A stretch of 5,878 nucleotides of DNA from Acidobacteriaceae bacterium (GCA_003136335.1 PLEA01000554.1:12381-18258); one strand, 5' to 3'; positions 1 to 5,093 are shown, counted from the stretch's first letter. The notes: generated by a model from the sequence alone, not told the origin. Numbers and translations: made by a program.

Positions 1-324
1 ACGGCGCCGGTGCTGCAGTCGGGAATCGATGTGAGTGTGCCGAAAACACGAACCGTCAAGGAGATCACCGAAGAGCGGACGGTGATCACCATCAATAAAG
101 ATCAGCGCGTTTTCCTGGGCAACGAAGCGATCAACATCAATGAGATCAGAAGCAAATTGCGGCAGAAGATTCGGGACCCGCGCAATCAGTTCATCTTTGT
201 GCGCGCCGACGAAAATGTTCCCTTCGGCGCGTTCGCCACGGTCATGGACGCGGTGAAGCAGGCGGGGATCACCAACGTCAGCATTGTGACGCAACCTTTA
301 GAGCAAAATGGCAGCAAACGCTGA
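1..324 (+). CDS. tolR: ExbD/TolR-family biopolymer transport protein, 3' part
   Basis: This is the C-terminal 107 residues of a proton-channel accessory subunit; the frame is open from base 1, so the start and the N-terminal membrane helix lie upstream. In the family, TolR/ExbD sits in the inner membrane with TolQ/ExbB and couples the proton motive force to movement of TolA/TonB. The visible part is the periplasmic domain. It opens with the family's 'SGIDVSVPK' segment after the membrane anchor, followed by 'VITINKDQRVFLGNEAI' and the closing 'FATVMDAVKQAGI' helix and strand typical of ExbD. The next gene starts inside this one (17-base overlap), indicating translational coupling. TolR rather than ExbD is inferred from the following tolA-tolB-pal-cpoB order; sequence alone does not separate the two. 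The GTG at base 10 is an internal codon, not the start. Confidence 0.9.
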   Translation, partial: TAPVLQSGIDVSVPKTRTVKEITEERTVITINKDQRVFLGNEAININEIRSKLRQKIRDPRNQFIFVRADENVPFGAFATVMDAVKQAGITNVSIVTQPLEQNGSKR

Positions 325-1093
325 GATTTATTTCGAGCATGACGGCTGGGGCCGGGCGCTCGCGTGGTCCGTGGGGTTGCATGTGGGAATCACGGCGGCG
401 ATGTTGATCTACTCCACCGTTTTCTCTGGGCCAATCGGCGACACGCGGGGCGCGGGCGGGGGCGGCGACGCGATTGGTGCGACGCTGGTAAGCACGGTTC
501 CGCTGCCGGCGAATCCAACGCAAAGCAAGAATGTGCTGGCGAATGAATCGAAGGGAGTGACGCAGTCGCAGCCGAAAATCGAAGAGAAGGAGCCGGACGC
601 GATTGAGATTCAGGGCAAGAATGCAAAGATAAAGCCGAAGAAAAAGCAGGAGACGGCTTCGAAGGAGAAGCCGCTGGCTGCGCCGGAAGAAGAGAATAAT
701 CAGGTTGCGTTTGGCGAAGGTGGACCGGTCAGCGGACCTTACGGAGCTTTTGCGGCAGGTGGGGCCAAGGGCGGATTCGGAATTAACGGCGGCGGCGATT
801 TTGGCACAAAGTACGCTTATTACGTGCACGTGATTCAGCAGAAGGTTGCGGAGAACTGGCTGCGATATGAAGTCGATCCGAGAATCGCGAGCGCTCAACG
901 CGTGTATATAGTCTTCGACATTGCGCGCGATGGCCATCCTTCGAACGCGCATGTGGAGCAATCCAGTGGGGTCCCTTCGCTGGACATTTCAGCGGTGCGC
1001 GCACTGCAGCGAATTGATACTTTCGGTCCCTTGCCGCAGGATTATCCGGGCAGTAAAATTTCGGTGGAGTACTGGTTCGATTACAAGAAGTGA
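308..1093 (+). CDS. tolA: TonB/TolA-family energy transducer
   Basis: A 261-residue inner-membrane protein that carries force from the TolQ-TolR motor across the periplasm. Residues about 17-39 form one membrane helix near the N terminus. It holds S20-V-G-L-H24, matching the conserved SxxxH motif that TonB and TolA use to engage their motor. Residues about 80-130 are Lys/Glu-rich and hydrophilic, and 133-166 are Gly-rich, together a flexible periplasmic linker. Residues about 168-261 form a TonB C-terminal domain: 'YYVHVIQQKVAENW' helix, 'VYIVFDIARDGHPS' strand, 'SLDISAVRALQ' helix and a final 'ISVEYWFDYKK' strand. The ATG overlaps the end of the upstream gene by 17 bases. It is much shorter than E. 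coli TolA (about 420 residues) and has a TonB-type tip, so naming it TolA rests on its place in the Tol cluster. Confidence 0.88.
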   Translation: MAANAEIYFEHDGWGRALAWSVGLHVGITAAMLIYSTVFSGPIGDTRGAGGGGDAIGATLVSTVPLPANPTQSKNVLANESKGVTQSQPKIEEKEPDAIEIQGKNAKIKPKKKQETASKEKPLAAPEEENNQVAFGEGGPVSGPYGAFAAGGAKGGFGINGGGDFGTKYAYYVHVIQQKVAENWLRYEVDPRIASAQRVYIVFDIARDGHPSNAHVEQSSGVPSLDISAVRALQRIDTFGPLPQDYPGSKISVEYWFDYKK

Positions 1094-1129
1094 ATCTTTC
1101 GAGTAAATAGGACGCACTCCTGAGTGACT

Positions 1130-1153
1130 TTGTGCTCCAAAACGGAGGCACAA
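1130..1153 (+). promoter_or_regulatory. Hairpin covering a Shine-Dalgarno sequence upstream of tolB
   Basis: TTGTGC-TCC (1130-1138) pairs with GGA-G-GCACAA (1144-1153): nine base pairs with one bulged G at 1147 and a five-base loop. The right arm contains GGAGG (1144-1148), directly before the ATG at 1153. A small palindrome, CACTC-CT-GAGTG (1115-1126), precedes it. No T-run follows, so it is not an intrinsic terminator. It could control translation of the small reading frame beginning at 1153; that role is inferred. Confidence 0.35.
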
Positions 1154-1293
1154 TGAGAATGAAGGGAATGGAGCGCAGTGAGAGGCGTCAGGAGGAAACA
1201 AGAAACCTTGCAAAGCAATTCCTATCGGAATACGATATTGTGGTACCCCGTACCTTTCCCCCCCACACGGATGGACGAAGGCGACAGACCTAA
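1153..1293 (+). CDS. Possible 46-residue upstream reading frame overlapping tolB
   Basis: A short frame starts at ATG 1153 (other in-frame ATGs at 1159 and 1168) behind GGAGG at 1144-1148. It ends at TAA 1291-1293, 22 bases inside the likely tolB start. The peptide begins MRMKGMERSERRQEET, is basic and hydrophilic, and has no domain I recognise. Spacing from GGAGG is 4 bases to the first ATG and 10 to the second, so the 1159 start is the better spaced. The gene-sized tolB start at 1271 has no Shine-Dalgarno sequence, so translation of this frame could deliver ribosomes to tolB by coupling. Equally, it may be chance in a 177-base gap. A proposed promoter at 1208-1236 lies inside it, which would leave it untranslated on that transcript. 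Confidence 0.22.
   Translation: MRMKGMERSERRQEETRNLAKQFLSEYDIVVPRTFPPHTDGRRRQT
1208..1236 (+). promoter_or_regulatory. Candidate sigma70-type promoter for tolB
   Basis: TTGCAA (1208-1213) and TACGAT (1231-1236) are separated by exactly 17 bases; each matches 4 of 6 consensus positions. Transcription would begin near 1243, at a small palindrome (1242-1254), about 28 bases before the tolB ATG at 1271. The match is modest and was found by eye. Confidence 0.35.
1242..1254 (+). repeat. Small palindrome GGTAC-CCC-GTACC before a C7 run
   Basis: GGTAC (1242-1246) and GTACC (1250-1254) are perfect inverted repeats around CCC. They are followed by TTT and a run of seven C (1258-1264), just before the tolB start. 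This may be a short hairpin at the 5' end of the tolB transcript or an operator half-site pair; nothing in the sequence decides between them. Confidence 0.4.
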
Positions 1294-2680
1294 TTTCAAC
1301 AGACCTGGTTTCAACCGACCTGGTTCCTGGCGCTGGCTGAGCAGGTTTCGCGGCCGTGTGTGGGCGCTTGTTCTAGTCGTCACTTGCTGCCTTATTTCTT
1401 CCGAACTTTTCGCGCAGGACTGGGTTAAGACAGGGACGAGCCTGGGTGTGGAAAAAGTACGGCTGGCCGTCCCGGACTTCAAGCCTTCGACCACCGACCC
1501 GCAGAATGCGGCATTGCTTAAGACTTTTAACGACACGCTGTGGAACGACCTTGACGTCTCCGGCGTAGTCGAACTGGTCTCGAAAAGTTTCTATCCGTTG
1601 CAGGTTCCCGGTCAGCCGCCGGAAGTGAATAACCTGGTGTGGAATGCGCCTCCTCCCGATGCAGCCATGCTGGCTTTCGGAAGCCTGGGCGTGGCGGCAG
1701 GGAAGCTAACCGTTCAGGGCTGGCTGTATGACGTGAAGAATTCGCAGTCCCCGCAGATTCTGGGTAAGCAATACGCGGATACTTCCAGCGATGCGGCCGC
1801 ACGACTGATGGCCCACAAGTTTGCCGACGAGATCATTTTTCGGCTGGGCGGAGGCATCACCGGCATCGCCGAGACGCAAATTTATTTTGTCAGCGACCGA
1901 AGCGGGCGCAAGGAAATTTGGGCGATGGATTATGATGGCTCGAACCAGCATCAGCTCACGCATCTGGGCTCGATCTCATTGTCGCCGCGGGTTTCGCCCG
2001 ACGGATCCCGCGTCGCCTTCAGTAGCCTGACGAAAAGCGGCTGGGAGATTATGATGTACTCGCTCGACCTTAACCGAACGGTGAGTTTTCCGCATATGGG
2101 CGGAACGAATCTGTCGCCGGCTTGGTCGGGGGATGGGACGAAGCTTGCGTTCTCATCGTCGCGCGGGGGCGAGCCGGAGATTTATGTGGGCGATGCCTCC
2201 GGGGGGAATCTGCATCGCATGACCACGGCCAAGGGGCCGGATGTTTCGCCGGTGTGGAACCGGAAGACGAATGCGCAAATCGCCTTCGTCAGCGGGCGCA
2301 CGGGATTGCCGCAAATTTATACGATGGAGGCCGACGGAACCAACCAGCAGCGCATGACCGATCAGGGCTACGCCGTCTCGCCGAACTGGGCGCCCAACGG
2401 GCAATTTCTTAGTCTGGCGTGGATCCGCAAGTATGGTCCGGGCGAGCCGGGCGCGTCGGACATCTACCTGATGGACATTGCCAGCAAGCAGTGGGTGCAG
2501 TTGACCCACGATGGCGGGCGCAACGATTTTCCTTCCTGGTCGCCGGATGGACGGCATATTGTGTTTCAGTCCAGCCGGTCCGGCAAGGAAGAAATCTGGA
2601 CGATGCTGGCAGATGGCACAAAGGTCCAGCAATTGACTTTTACAGGGCGCAATACCCAACCCAATTGGAGTTGGAAATAG
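1271..2680 (+). CDS. tolB: Tol-Pal system periplasmic protein TolB
   Basis: TolB is the periplasmic partner that binds Pal and TolA. I start it at ATG 1271 (469 residues; E. coli TolB is about 430). The frame is open further up to GTG 1178, but the residues added do not look like protein and the signal sequence lies downstream of 1271. Residues 1-29 are an unusually long N-region with a repeated FNRPG. Residues 30-48 are a hydrophobic signal sequence ending 'SSELFA', with likely cleavage before Q49. Residues about 62-190 form the TolB N-terminal domain ('VRLAVPDF' to 'KFADEIIFRLGG'). Residues about 195-469 hold six propeller blades of the WD40-like PD40 type, marked by 'IYFVSDRSG', 'VAFSSLTKSG', 'LAFSSSRGG', 'IAFVSGRTG', 'LSLAWIRK' and 'IVFQSSRSG', with 'SPDG' turns. 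No Shine-Dalgarno sequence precedes 1271, so the exact start is uncertain; the identity is not. Confidence 0.93.
   Translation: MDEGDRPNFNRPGFNRPGSWRWLSRFRGRVWALVLVVTCCLISSELFAQDWVKTGTSLGVEKVRLAVPDFKPSTTDPQNAALLKTFNDTLWNDLDVSGVVELVSKSFYPLQVPGQPPEVNNLVWNAPPPDAAMLAFGSLGVAAGKLTVQGWLYDVKNSQSPQILGKQYADTSSDAAARLMAHKFADEIIFRLGGGITGIAETQIYFVSDRSGRKEIWAMDYDGSNQHQLTHLGSISLSPRVSPDGSRVAFSSLTKSGWEIMMYSLDLNRTVSFPHMGGTNLSPAWSGDGTKLAFSSSRGGEPEIYVGDASGGNLHRMTTAKGPDVSPVWNRKTNAQIAFVSGRTGLPQIYTMEADGTNQQRMTDQGYAVSPNWAPNGQFLSLAWIRKYGPGEPGASDIYLMDIASKQWVQLTHDGGRNDFPSWSPDGRHIVFQSSRSGKEEIWTMLADGTKVQQLTFTGRNTQPNWSWK
1294..1323 (+). repeat. 15-bp tandem repeat encoding FNRPG-FNRPG
   Basis: TTTCAACAGACCTGG (1294-1308) is directly followed by TTTCAACCGACCTGG (1309-1323), with one mismatch. 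A degenerate third unit (ACAGACCTAA) precedes them at 1284-1293. In the tolB frame the repeat reads FNRPG twice, ahead of the signal peptide's hydrophobic core. It probably arose by slippage duplication. Confidence 0.85.
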
Positions 2681-2724
2681 TAAATACGCTTCGTCTGACC
2701 TTGGGGGCAAGCCTCTGGGGTCGC

Positions 2725-2732
2725 AGGGAGGA
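2725..2732 (+). promoter_or_regulatory. Ribosome binding site fixing the GTG start of pal
   Basis: AGGGAGGA lies 6 bases before GTG 2739, which is ideal spacing. The next in-frame start, ATG 2754, would be 21 bases away. This supports GTG as the true start. Confidence 0.8.
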
Positions 2733-2738
2733 ATAAAA

Positions 2739-3479
2739 GTGAATCAAAAAAGTATGAAGTGGTTTTTGCTGATCGTTGCACTGGGTGCAATATTGACGCT
2801 GGGCGCTTGCGGAAAAAAAGCGACTCCGCCACCGCCGCCACCACCACCGCCGCCACCGGCCCCAACGGCTTCGATTTCGGTGGATCCCAACACCATTCAG
2901 GCGGGACAGTCAGCTTCTCTGACCTGGCAGACCAGCAATGCGACCGACGTGTCAATCGACGGTATTGGCGCGGTGCAGCCGAACGGCTCGCAAAGCGTCT
3001 CCCCGACGGATTCGATGACCTATCACCTGACGGCCAAAGGATCGGGCGGATCACAGGAAGCCACGGCACGGCTCACGTTAACCCAAGCGCCCCCACCGCC
3101 TCCGCCGCCGACGACTTCAACCGTGTCGGACGAAGACTTGTTTAGCCAGAACGTGAAGGATGTTTACTTCGACTACGACAAGTCGGACCTTCGCGGCGAC
3201 CAGCAGAGTTCGGTGCAGGCGGACGCGCAGTTCCTCAATCAGCATCCCAATGTCAACATCACGATTGAAGGGCACTGCGACGAGCGCGGCTCGACTGACT
3301 ATAATCTGGCTCTGGGCGACCAGCGCGCCAGTGCGGTGAAGGCCGCACTGACGGGGGCCGGCATCAGCGCCAGCCGGATCAAGACCATCAGCTACGGCAA
3401 GGAAAAGCCCTTCTGCACAGAAAGCAATGAAGCTTGCTGGCAGCAGAATCGCCGTGGCCATCTCGTTTATCAAAAGTGA
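2739..3479 (+). CDS. pal: Peptidoglycan-associated lipoprotein Pal with an Ig-like insertion
   Basis: Pal anchors the outer membrane to peptidoglycan and is the Tol system's outer-membrane endpoint. The 246-residue product has a lipoprotein signal with lipobox L21-G-A-C24, so C24 should be lipidated. Then come an 11-proline run (30-40), a beta-rich segment at about 43-115 resembling a bacterial Ig-like domain ('SVDPNTIQAGQSASLTW' to 'TARLTLT'), a 7-proline run (118-124), and an OmpA-like domain from about 139 to the end. The OmpA domain has 'VYFDYDKSDL', 'IEGHCDERGS' (177-185, including the D and R of the peptidoglycan-stem site), 'SYGKEKP' and 'NRRGHLVY'. E. coli Pal is about 173 residues and lacks the Ig-like part. 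C180, C226 and C233 are in the periplasmic domain; C226 and C233 could form a disulphide. The GTG start is fixed by its Shine-Dalgarno sequence. Confidence 0.93.
   Translation: MNQKSMKWFLLIVALGAILTLGACGKKATPPPPPPPPPPPAPTASISVDPNTIQAGQSASLTWQTSNATDVSIDGIGAVQPNGSQSVSPTDSMTYHLTAKGSGGSQEATARLTLTQAPPPPPPPTTSTVSDEDLFSQNVKDVYFDYDKSDLRGDQQSSVQADAQFLNQHPNVNITIEGHCDERGSTDYNLALGDQRASAVKAALTGAGISASRIKTISYGKEKPFCTESNEACWQQNRRGHLVYQK
2826..2858 (+). repeat. CCN codon run encoding eleven prolines
   Basis: Eleven consecutive CCG/CCA codons encode the first proline linker of Pal, just after the lipidated N terminus. The mixed CCG/CCA usage argues against a recent single-unit expansion. A long proline run such as this normally stalls ribosomes unless elongation factor P is active. 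Confidence 0.9.
3090..3110 (+). repeat. CCN codon run encoding seven prolines
   Basis: Seven proline codons form a second linker in Pal between the Ig-like segment and the OmpA-like domain. Together with the eleven-proline run it brackets the Ig-like segment. Confidence 0.9.
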
Positions 3480-3486
3480 TGATTGC

Positions 3487-3519
3487 CGGGGGACGCCAAA
3501 ACGTCCCCCGTTTCTTCTT
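3487..3519 (+). terminator. Intrinsic terminator after pal
   Basis: CGGGGGACG (3487-3495) and CGTCCCCCG (3502-3510) form a perfect 9-bp GC-rich stem with loop CCAAAA, followed by TTTCTTCTT. It begins 7 bases after the pal stop and should end most transcripts before cpoB. The rest of the gap, 3520-3684, shows no further gene and no convincing promoter by eye. Confidence 0.85.
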
Positions 3520-3686
3520 GCGTGGAATGGTGCATTGGTGTGCGCCGAAGCGGGAATGTATGCTGGAACGGAAACATCTCCCCGTTGAATCTTACGGTTC
3601 CGGGCGGCCGCTTTCTATGTGGAATATCCTAGCCTGTGGGACAATCAATAGCATCTAAATCAATGTATCGAAACGACAGGGTGTTC

Positions 3687-3690
3687 AGGA
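3687..3690 (+). promoter_or_regulatory. Ribosome binding site of cpoB
   Basis: AGGA sits 7 bases before ATG 3698, normal spacing. It supports this start, which directly precedes the signal peptide. Confidence 0.65.
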
Positions 3691-3697
3691 AATCTCT

Positions 3698-4543
3698 ATG
3701 AGACTAAATCGCATTTCCGCGTTTTTTGTGTTGCTCCTGGTGCTCTGTCTGGGAGCGGCTCCGGCTTGGGGCGCTAATAAAGACATGGTGCAGTTGCAGA
3801 CGCAGGTACAGCAACTGCAGGAACAGATGACGGCCATGCAACGCGGCTTTGACGAGCGCATGGGCGTGATGAAGAACCTGGTGGAGCAGGACACGGATGC
3901 AGTGAATAAAGTGGCCAACGCCCTCAACGGGCTGCAGACCACGCTGCAGAAGCAGCAGACGGAAGGAGGCTCGAAGACCGACCAACTTTCGGGCCAGATC
4001 CAGTCGCTCAACGACACTCTGGATGAACTGAAGGTGCGACTGGCCAAGGTCAGCAAGCAGCTCGAAGACATGCAGGCGGCGCAACAGAGTCTGGGCGCGC
4101 AGCAGGCCCAGCAGCAAGCGCAGCAGCAGGCCCAGGCGCAAGCTCCGGCTCCAGATGTGCTCTACAACAATGCCGTGCGCGATTACAACGGCAACAAGAA
4201 TGACCTGTCGTTGCAGGAGTTCTCGGATTACATCAAGTACTATCCCAACACCGATCTGGCGGGAAACTGCTATTTCTATCTGGGGGAGATTCAGTTCCGT
4301 CAGGGAAACTACCAGCAGGCGGCGCAGAGCTATGACGCGGTATTACAGAATTTTCCCAGCGGAAACAAAGCCGCGGCCGCGCAGTTGAAAAAAGGCTTTT
4401 CGCTAATTGAACTCGGGAAACAGGATGATGGGGTCAGCGAATTACGGCACCTGATCCAGCGGTATCCGCATTCTCCGGAGGCGCTGCAGGCGCGGGAGCG
4501 GTTGCGCAAGCTGGGAGTGCCGACCTCGGGGAGAAATTCCTGA
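3698..4543 (+). CDS. cpoB: Cell division coordinator CpoB (YbgF), Tol-Pal associated
   Basis: A 281-residue periplasmic protein. In E. coli, CpoB/YbgF binds TolA and coordinates outer-membrane constriction with the PBP1B cell-wall synthase. Residues 1-26 are a signal peptide (hydrophobic core 'FFVLLLVLCLGAA', cleavage likely after 'AWGA'). Residues about 29-128 are heptad-rich coiled coil ('MVQLQTQVQQLQEQM', 'LDELKVRLAKVSKQLEDM'), the trimerising part in the family. Residues 129-149 are a Gln/Ala low-complexity linker. Residues about 153-272 hold three TPR-type repeats, the first with 'FSDYIKYYPNTDLAGNCYFYLGE', broken here as 'FSDYIKYYP' and 'AGNCYFYLGE'; the others are around 'YQQAAQSYDAVLQNFP' and 'GVSELRHLIQRYPHSPEA'. 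It is about 18 residues longer than E. coli CpoB, mostly in the linker. A terminator separates it from pal, so it may have its own promoter or depend on read-through. Confidence 0.92.
   Translation: MRLNRISAFFVLLLVLCLGAAPAWGANKDMVQLQTQVQQLQEQMTAMQRGFDERMGVMKNLVEQDTDAVNKVANALNGLQTTLQKQQTEGGSKTDQLSGQIQSLNDTLDELKVRLAKVSKQLEDMQAAQQSLGAQQAQQQAQQQAQAQAPAPDVLYNNAVRDYNGNKNDLSLQEFSDYIKYYPNTDLAGNCYFYLGEIQFRQGNYQQAAQSYDAVLQNFPSGNKAAAAQLKKGFSLIELGKQDDGVSELRHLIQRYPHSPEALQARERLRKLGVPTSGRNS
4088..4143 (+). repeat. CAG/CAA-rich low-complexity tract in cpoB
   Basis: Repeated CAG/CAA and GCN codons encode the Gln/Ala linker between the CpoB coiled coil and TPR region. Repetitive units such as cagcaggcc recur within the tract, making it prone to length variation. 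Confidence 0.75.
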
Positions 4544-4590
4544 GTTAATAGATGGAGGTTGCCGTTCGGGCTTTGCAGTAGCCGTGACCG

Positions 4591-4770
4591 CTAGATTGTG
4601 TGGTGGCGTTGCCGCTTAGGTCGATGATGCTTGGCGGCTTTGTGGGCGCGATGTCGCTTGACGCGCTGGTGAGTTGCCCTCACGGGGATGAGGCGGGCGT
4701 GCGACGGCATTGCCACTGCGAATGCAGTGGATAACAAGGCAAGGATTAATACTGAAAAGCACCGTTTCAT
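4591..4770 (-). CDS. Small secreted His/Arg/Lys-rich protein, function unknown
   Basis: A 59-residue gene read on the minus strand from ATG (4770-4768) to TAG (4593-4591). Residues 1-25 are a textbook signal peptide: MKR, a hydrophobic core 'CFSVLILALLSTAFAVA', then 'MPSHA'. Cleavage could follow A20 (AVA) or A25 (SHA). From R26 on, 19 of 34 residues are basic: eight Arg, four Lys and seven His. The whole protein has no Asp or Glu. GGAG lies 9 bases before the start. The strict split between a hydrophobic leader and a polycationic tail is hard to get by chance, which is why I call it a gene. It is convergent with cpoB (47 bases apart) and divergent from the acidic small gene at 4870. I recognise no family. 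By analogy only, enterobacterial acid-shock protein Asr is also secreted, basic and His/Lys-rich; metal binding or binding of anionic envelope polymers are alternatives. Confidence 0.7.
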   Translation of the reverse strand: MKRCFSVLILALLSTAFAVAMPSHARLIPVRATHQRVKRHRAHKAAKHHRPKRQRHHTI

Positions 4771-4869
4771 ATACCTATTCTCCGACCCACTTCTCCTACT
4801 TTATATCTATTTTATTCGGAAAGCTCCAGTTCTAAACTGTGTTCGTAGGATCGAGATCGAGGTCAAAAC
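4771..4869. promoter_or_regulatory. AT-rich divergent intergenic region
   Basis: Ninety-nine bases separate the starts of the two small divergent genes. The left half is markedly AT-rich compared with the rest of the window (for example TTTATATCTATTTTATT at 4800-4816). It offers several -10-like hexamers on both strands, such as TAAACT at 4833 (+) and TAAAAT on the minus strand over 4810-4815. No paired -35 box is convincing, so exact promoters are not assigned. GATCGA is duplicated in tandem at 4849-4860, overlapping the right-hand ribosome binding site. The gap most likely carries both promoters. Confidence 0.45.
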
Positions 4870-5070
4870 ATGCCGCACAGCACTCCCGATCAAGACACGG
4901 CGAAGGGTGCCACAGAAGCTGAGGACGACAAGGGTCCGGGCAATGTGGGCCTGCAAGAACAGCTTGGGCATCGCGATCAGGATCCGATGATAAAAGATGC
5001 AGACTCCGATTTTCCAGAACCTGGGCAAAGTCCTGAACATAGCGGCGAGCCGGAACGAAAAACTGCGTAA
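4870..5070 (+). CDS. Small acidic hydrophilic protein, function unknown
   Basis: A 66-residue protein with no signal peptide, membrane helix or cysteine. It has 16 acidic residues against six Lys/Arg and is rich in Gly, Pro, Gln and Ser, so it is probably cytoplasmic and largely disordered. The middle, 'NVGLQEQLGHRDQDPMIKD' (25-43), has the few hydrophobic residues and looks the most motif-like; the next stretch, 'ADSDFPEPGQSPEHSGEP', is Pro/acid-rich. GAGG at 4859-4862 lies 7 bases before the ATG, good evidence for translation. It is followed 23 bases later by a strong terminator, giving a tidy single-gene unit. I have a vague impression that similar short proteins occur in Acidobacteriota, but cannot support this from the sequence. 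No function is proposed. Confidence 0.7.
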   Translation: MPHSTPDQDTAKGATEAEDDKGPGNVGLQEQLGHRDQDPMIKDADSDFPEPGQSPEHSGEPERKTA

Positions 5071-5093
5071 CCGGGTTGCCGAGGAGTCAAACT

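Noticed and set aside
278..961. Long minus-strand open frame of 227 codons opposite tolA
   Set aside because: Its sequence is Arg/Leu-rich in the manner of an antisense shadow of GC-rich coding sequence, with no domain, while the + strand clearly encodes a TonB-family protein.
2153..2710. Minus-strand open frame opposite tolB
   Set aside because: It lies opposite clear propeller repeats, has no recognisable domain and no plausible ribosome binding site; it is a shadow.
2697..2724. Imperfect palindrome GACC...GGTC with inner CTTG-GGGG-CAAG between tolB and pal
   Set aside because: Only four-pair stems and no T-run; it is just upstream of the pal ribosome binding site but too weak to call as a terminator or switch.
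3535..3564. TTGGTG-N18-TATGCT as a cpoB promoter
   Set aside because: Only three and four of six consensus matches with a non-ideal spacer, and it would give a leader of about 127 bases; not better than chance.
3434..3658. 74-codon + frame running from the pal 3' end across the gap
   Set aside because: It starts inside pal, crosses the intrinsic terminator and has no ribosome binding site or protein-like composition.
3704..4141. Leu/Arg-rich minus-strand frame opposite cpoB, resembling a membrane protein
   Set aside because: Its leucines are the antisense of CAG glutamine codons in the CpoB coiled coil and linker.
4544..4590. Possible terminator between cpoB and the convergent small gene
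   Set aside because: Only a bulged five-pair stem (CGGGCT...AGCCG) without a T-tract can be drawn; nothing convincing ends cpoB transcripts here.
4713..4730. Perfect hairpin CCACTGC-GAAT-GCAGTGG considered as a terminator for cpoB or a small RNA
   Set aside because: No T-run follows on either strand, it lies 170 bases past the cpoB stop, and it falls within the signal-peptide codons of the minus-strand small gene.
4688..4990. 100-codon + frame overlapping both small genes
   Set aside because: It runs antisense to the signal-peptide gene and out of frame with the acidic gene, which has the better SD and composition.
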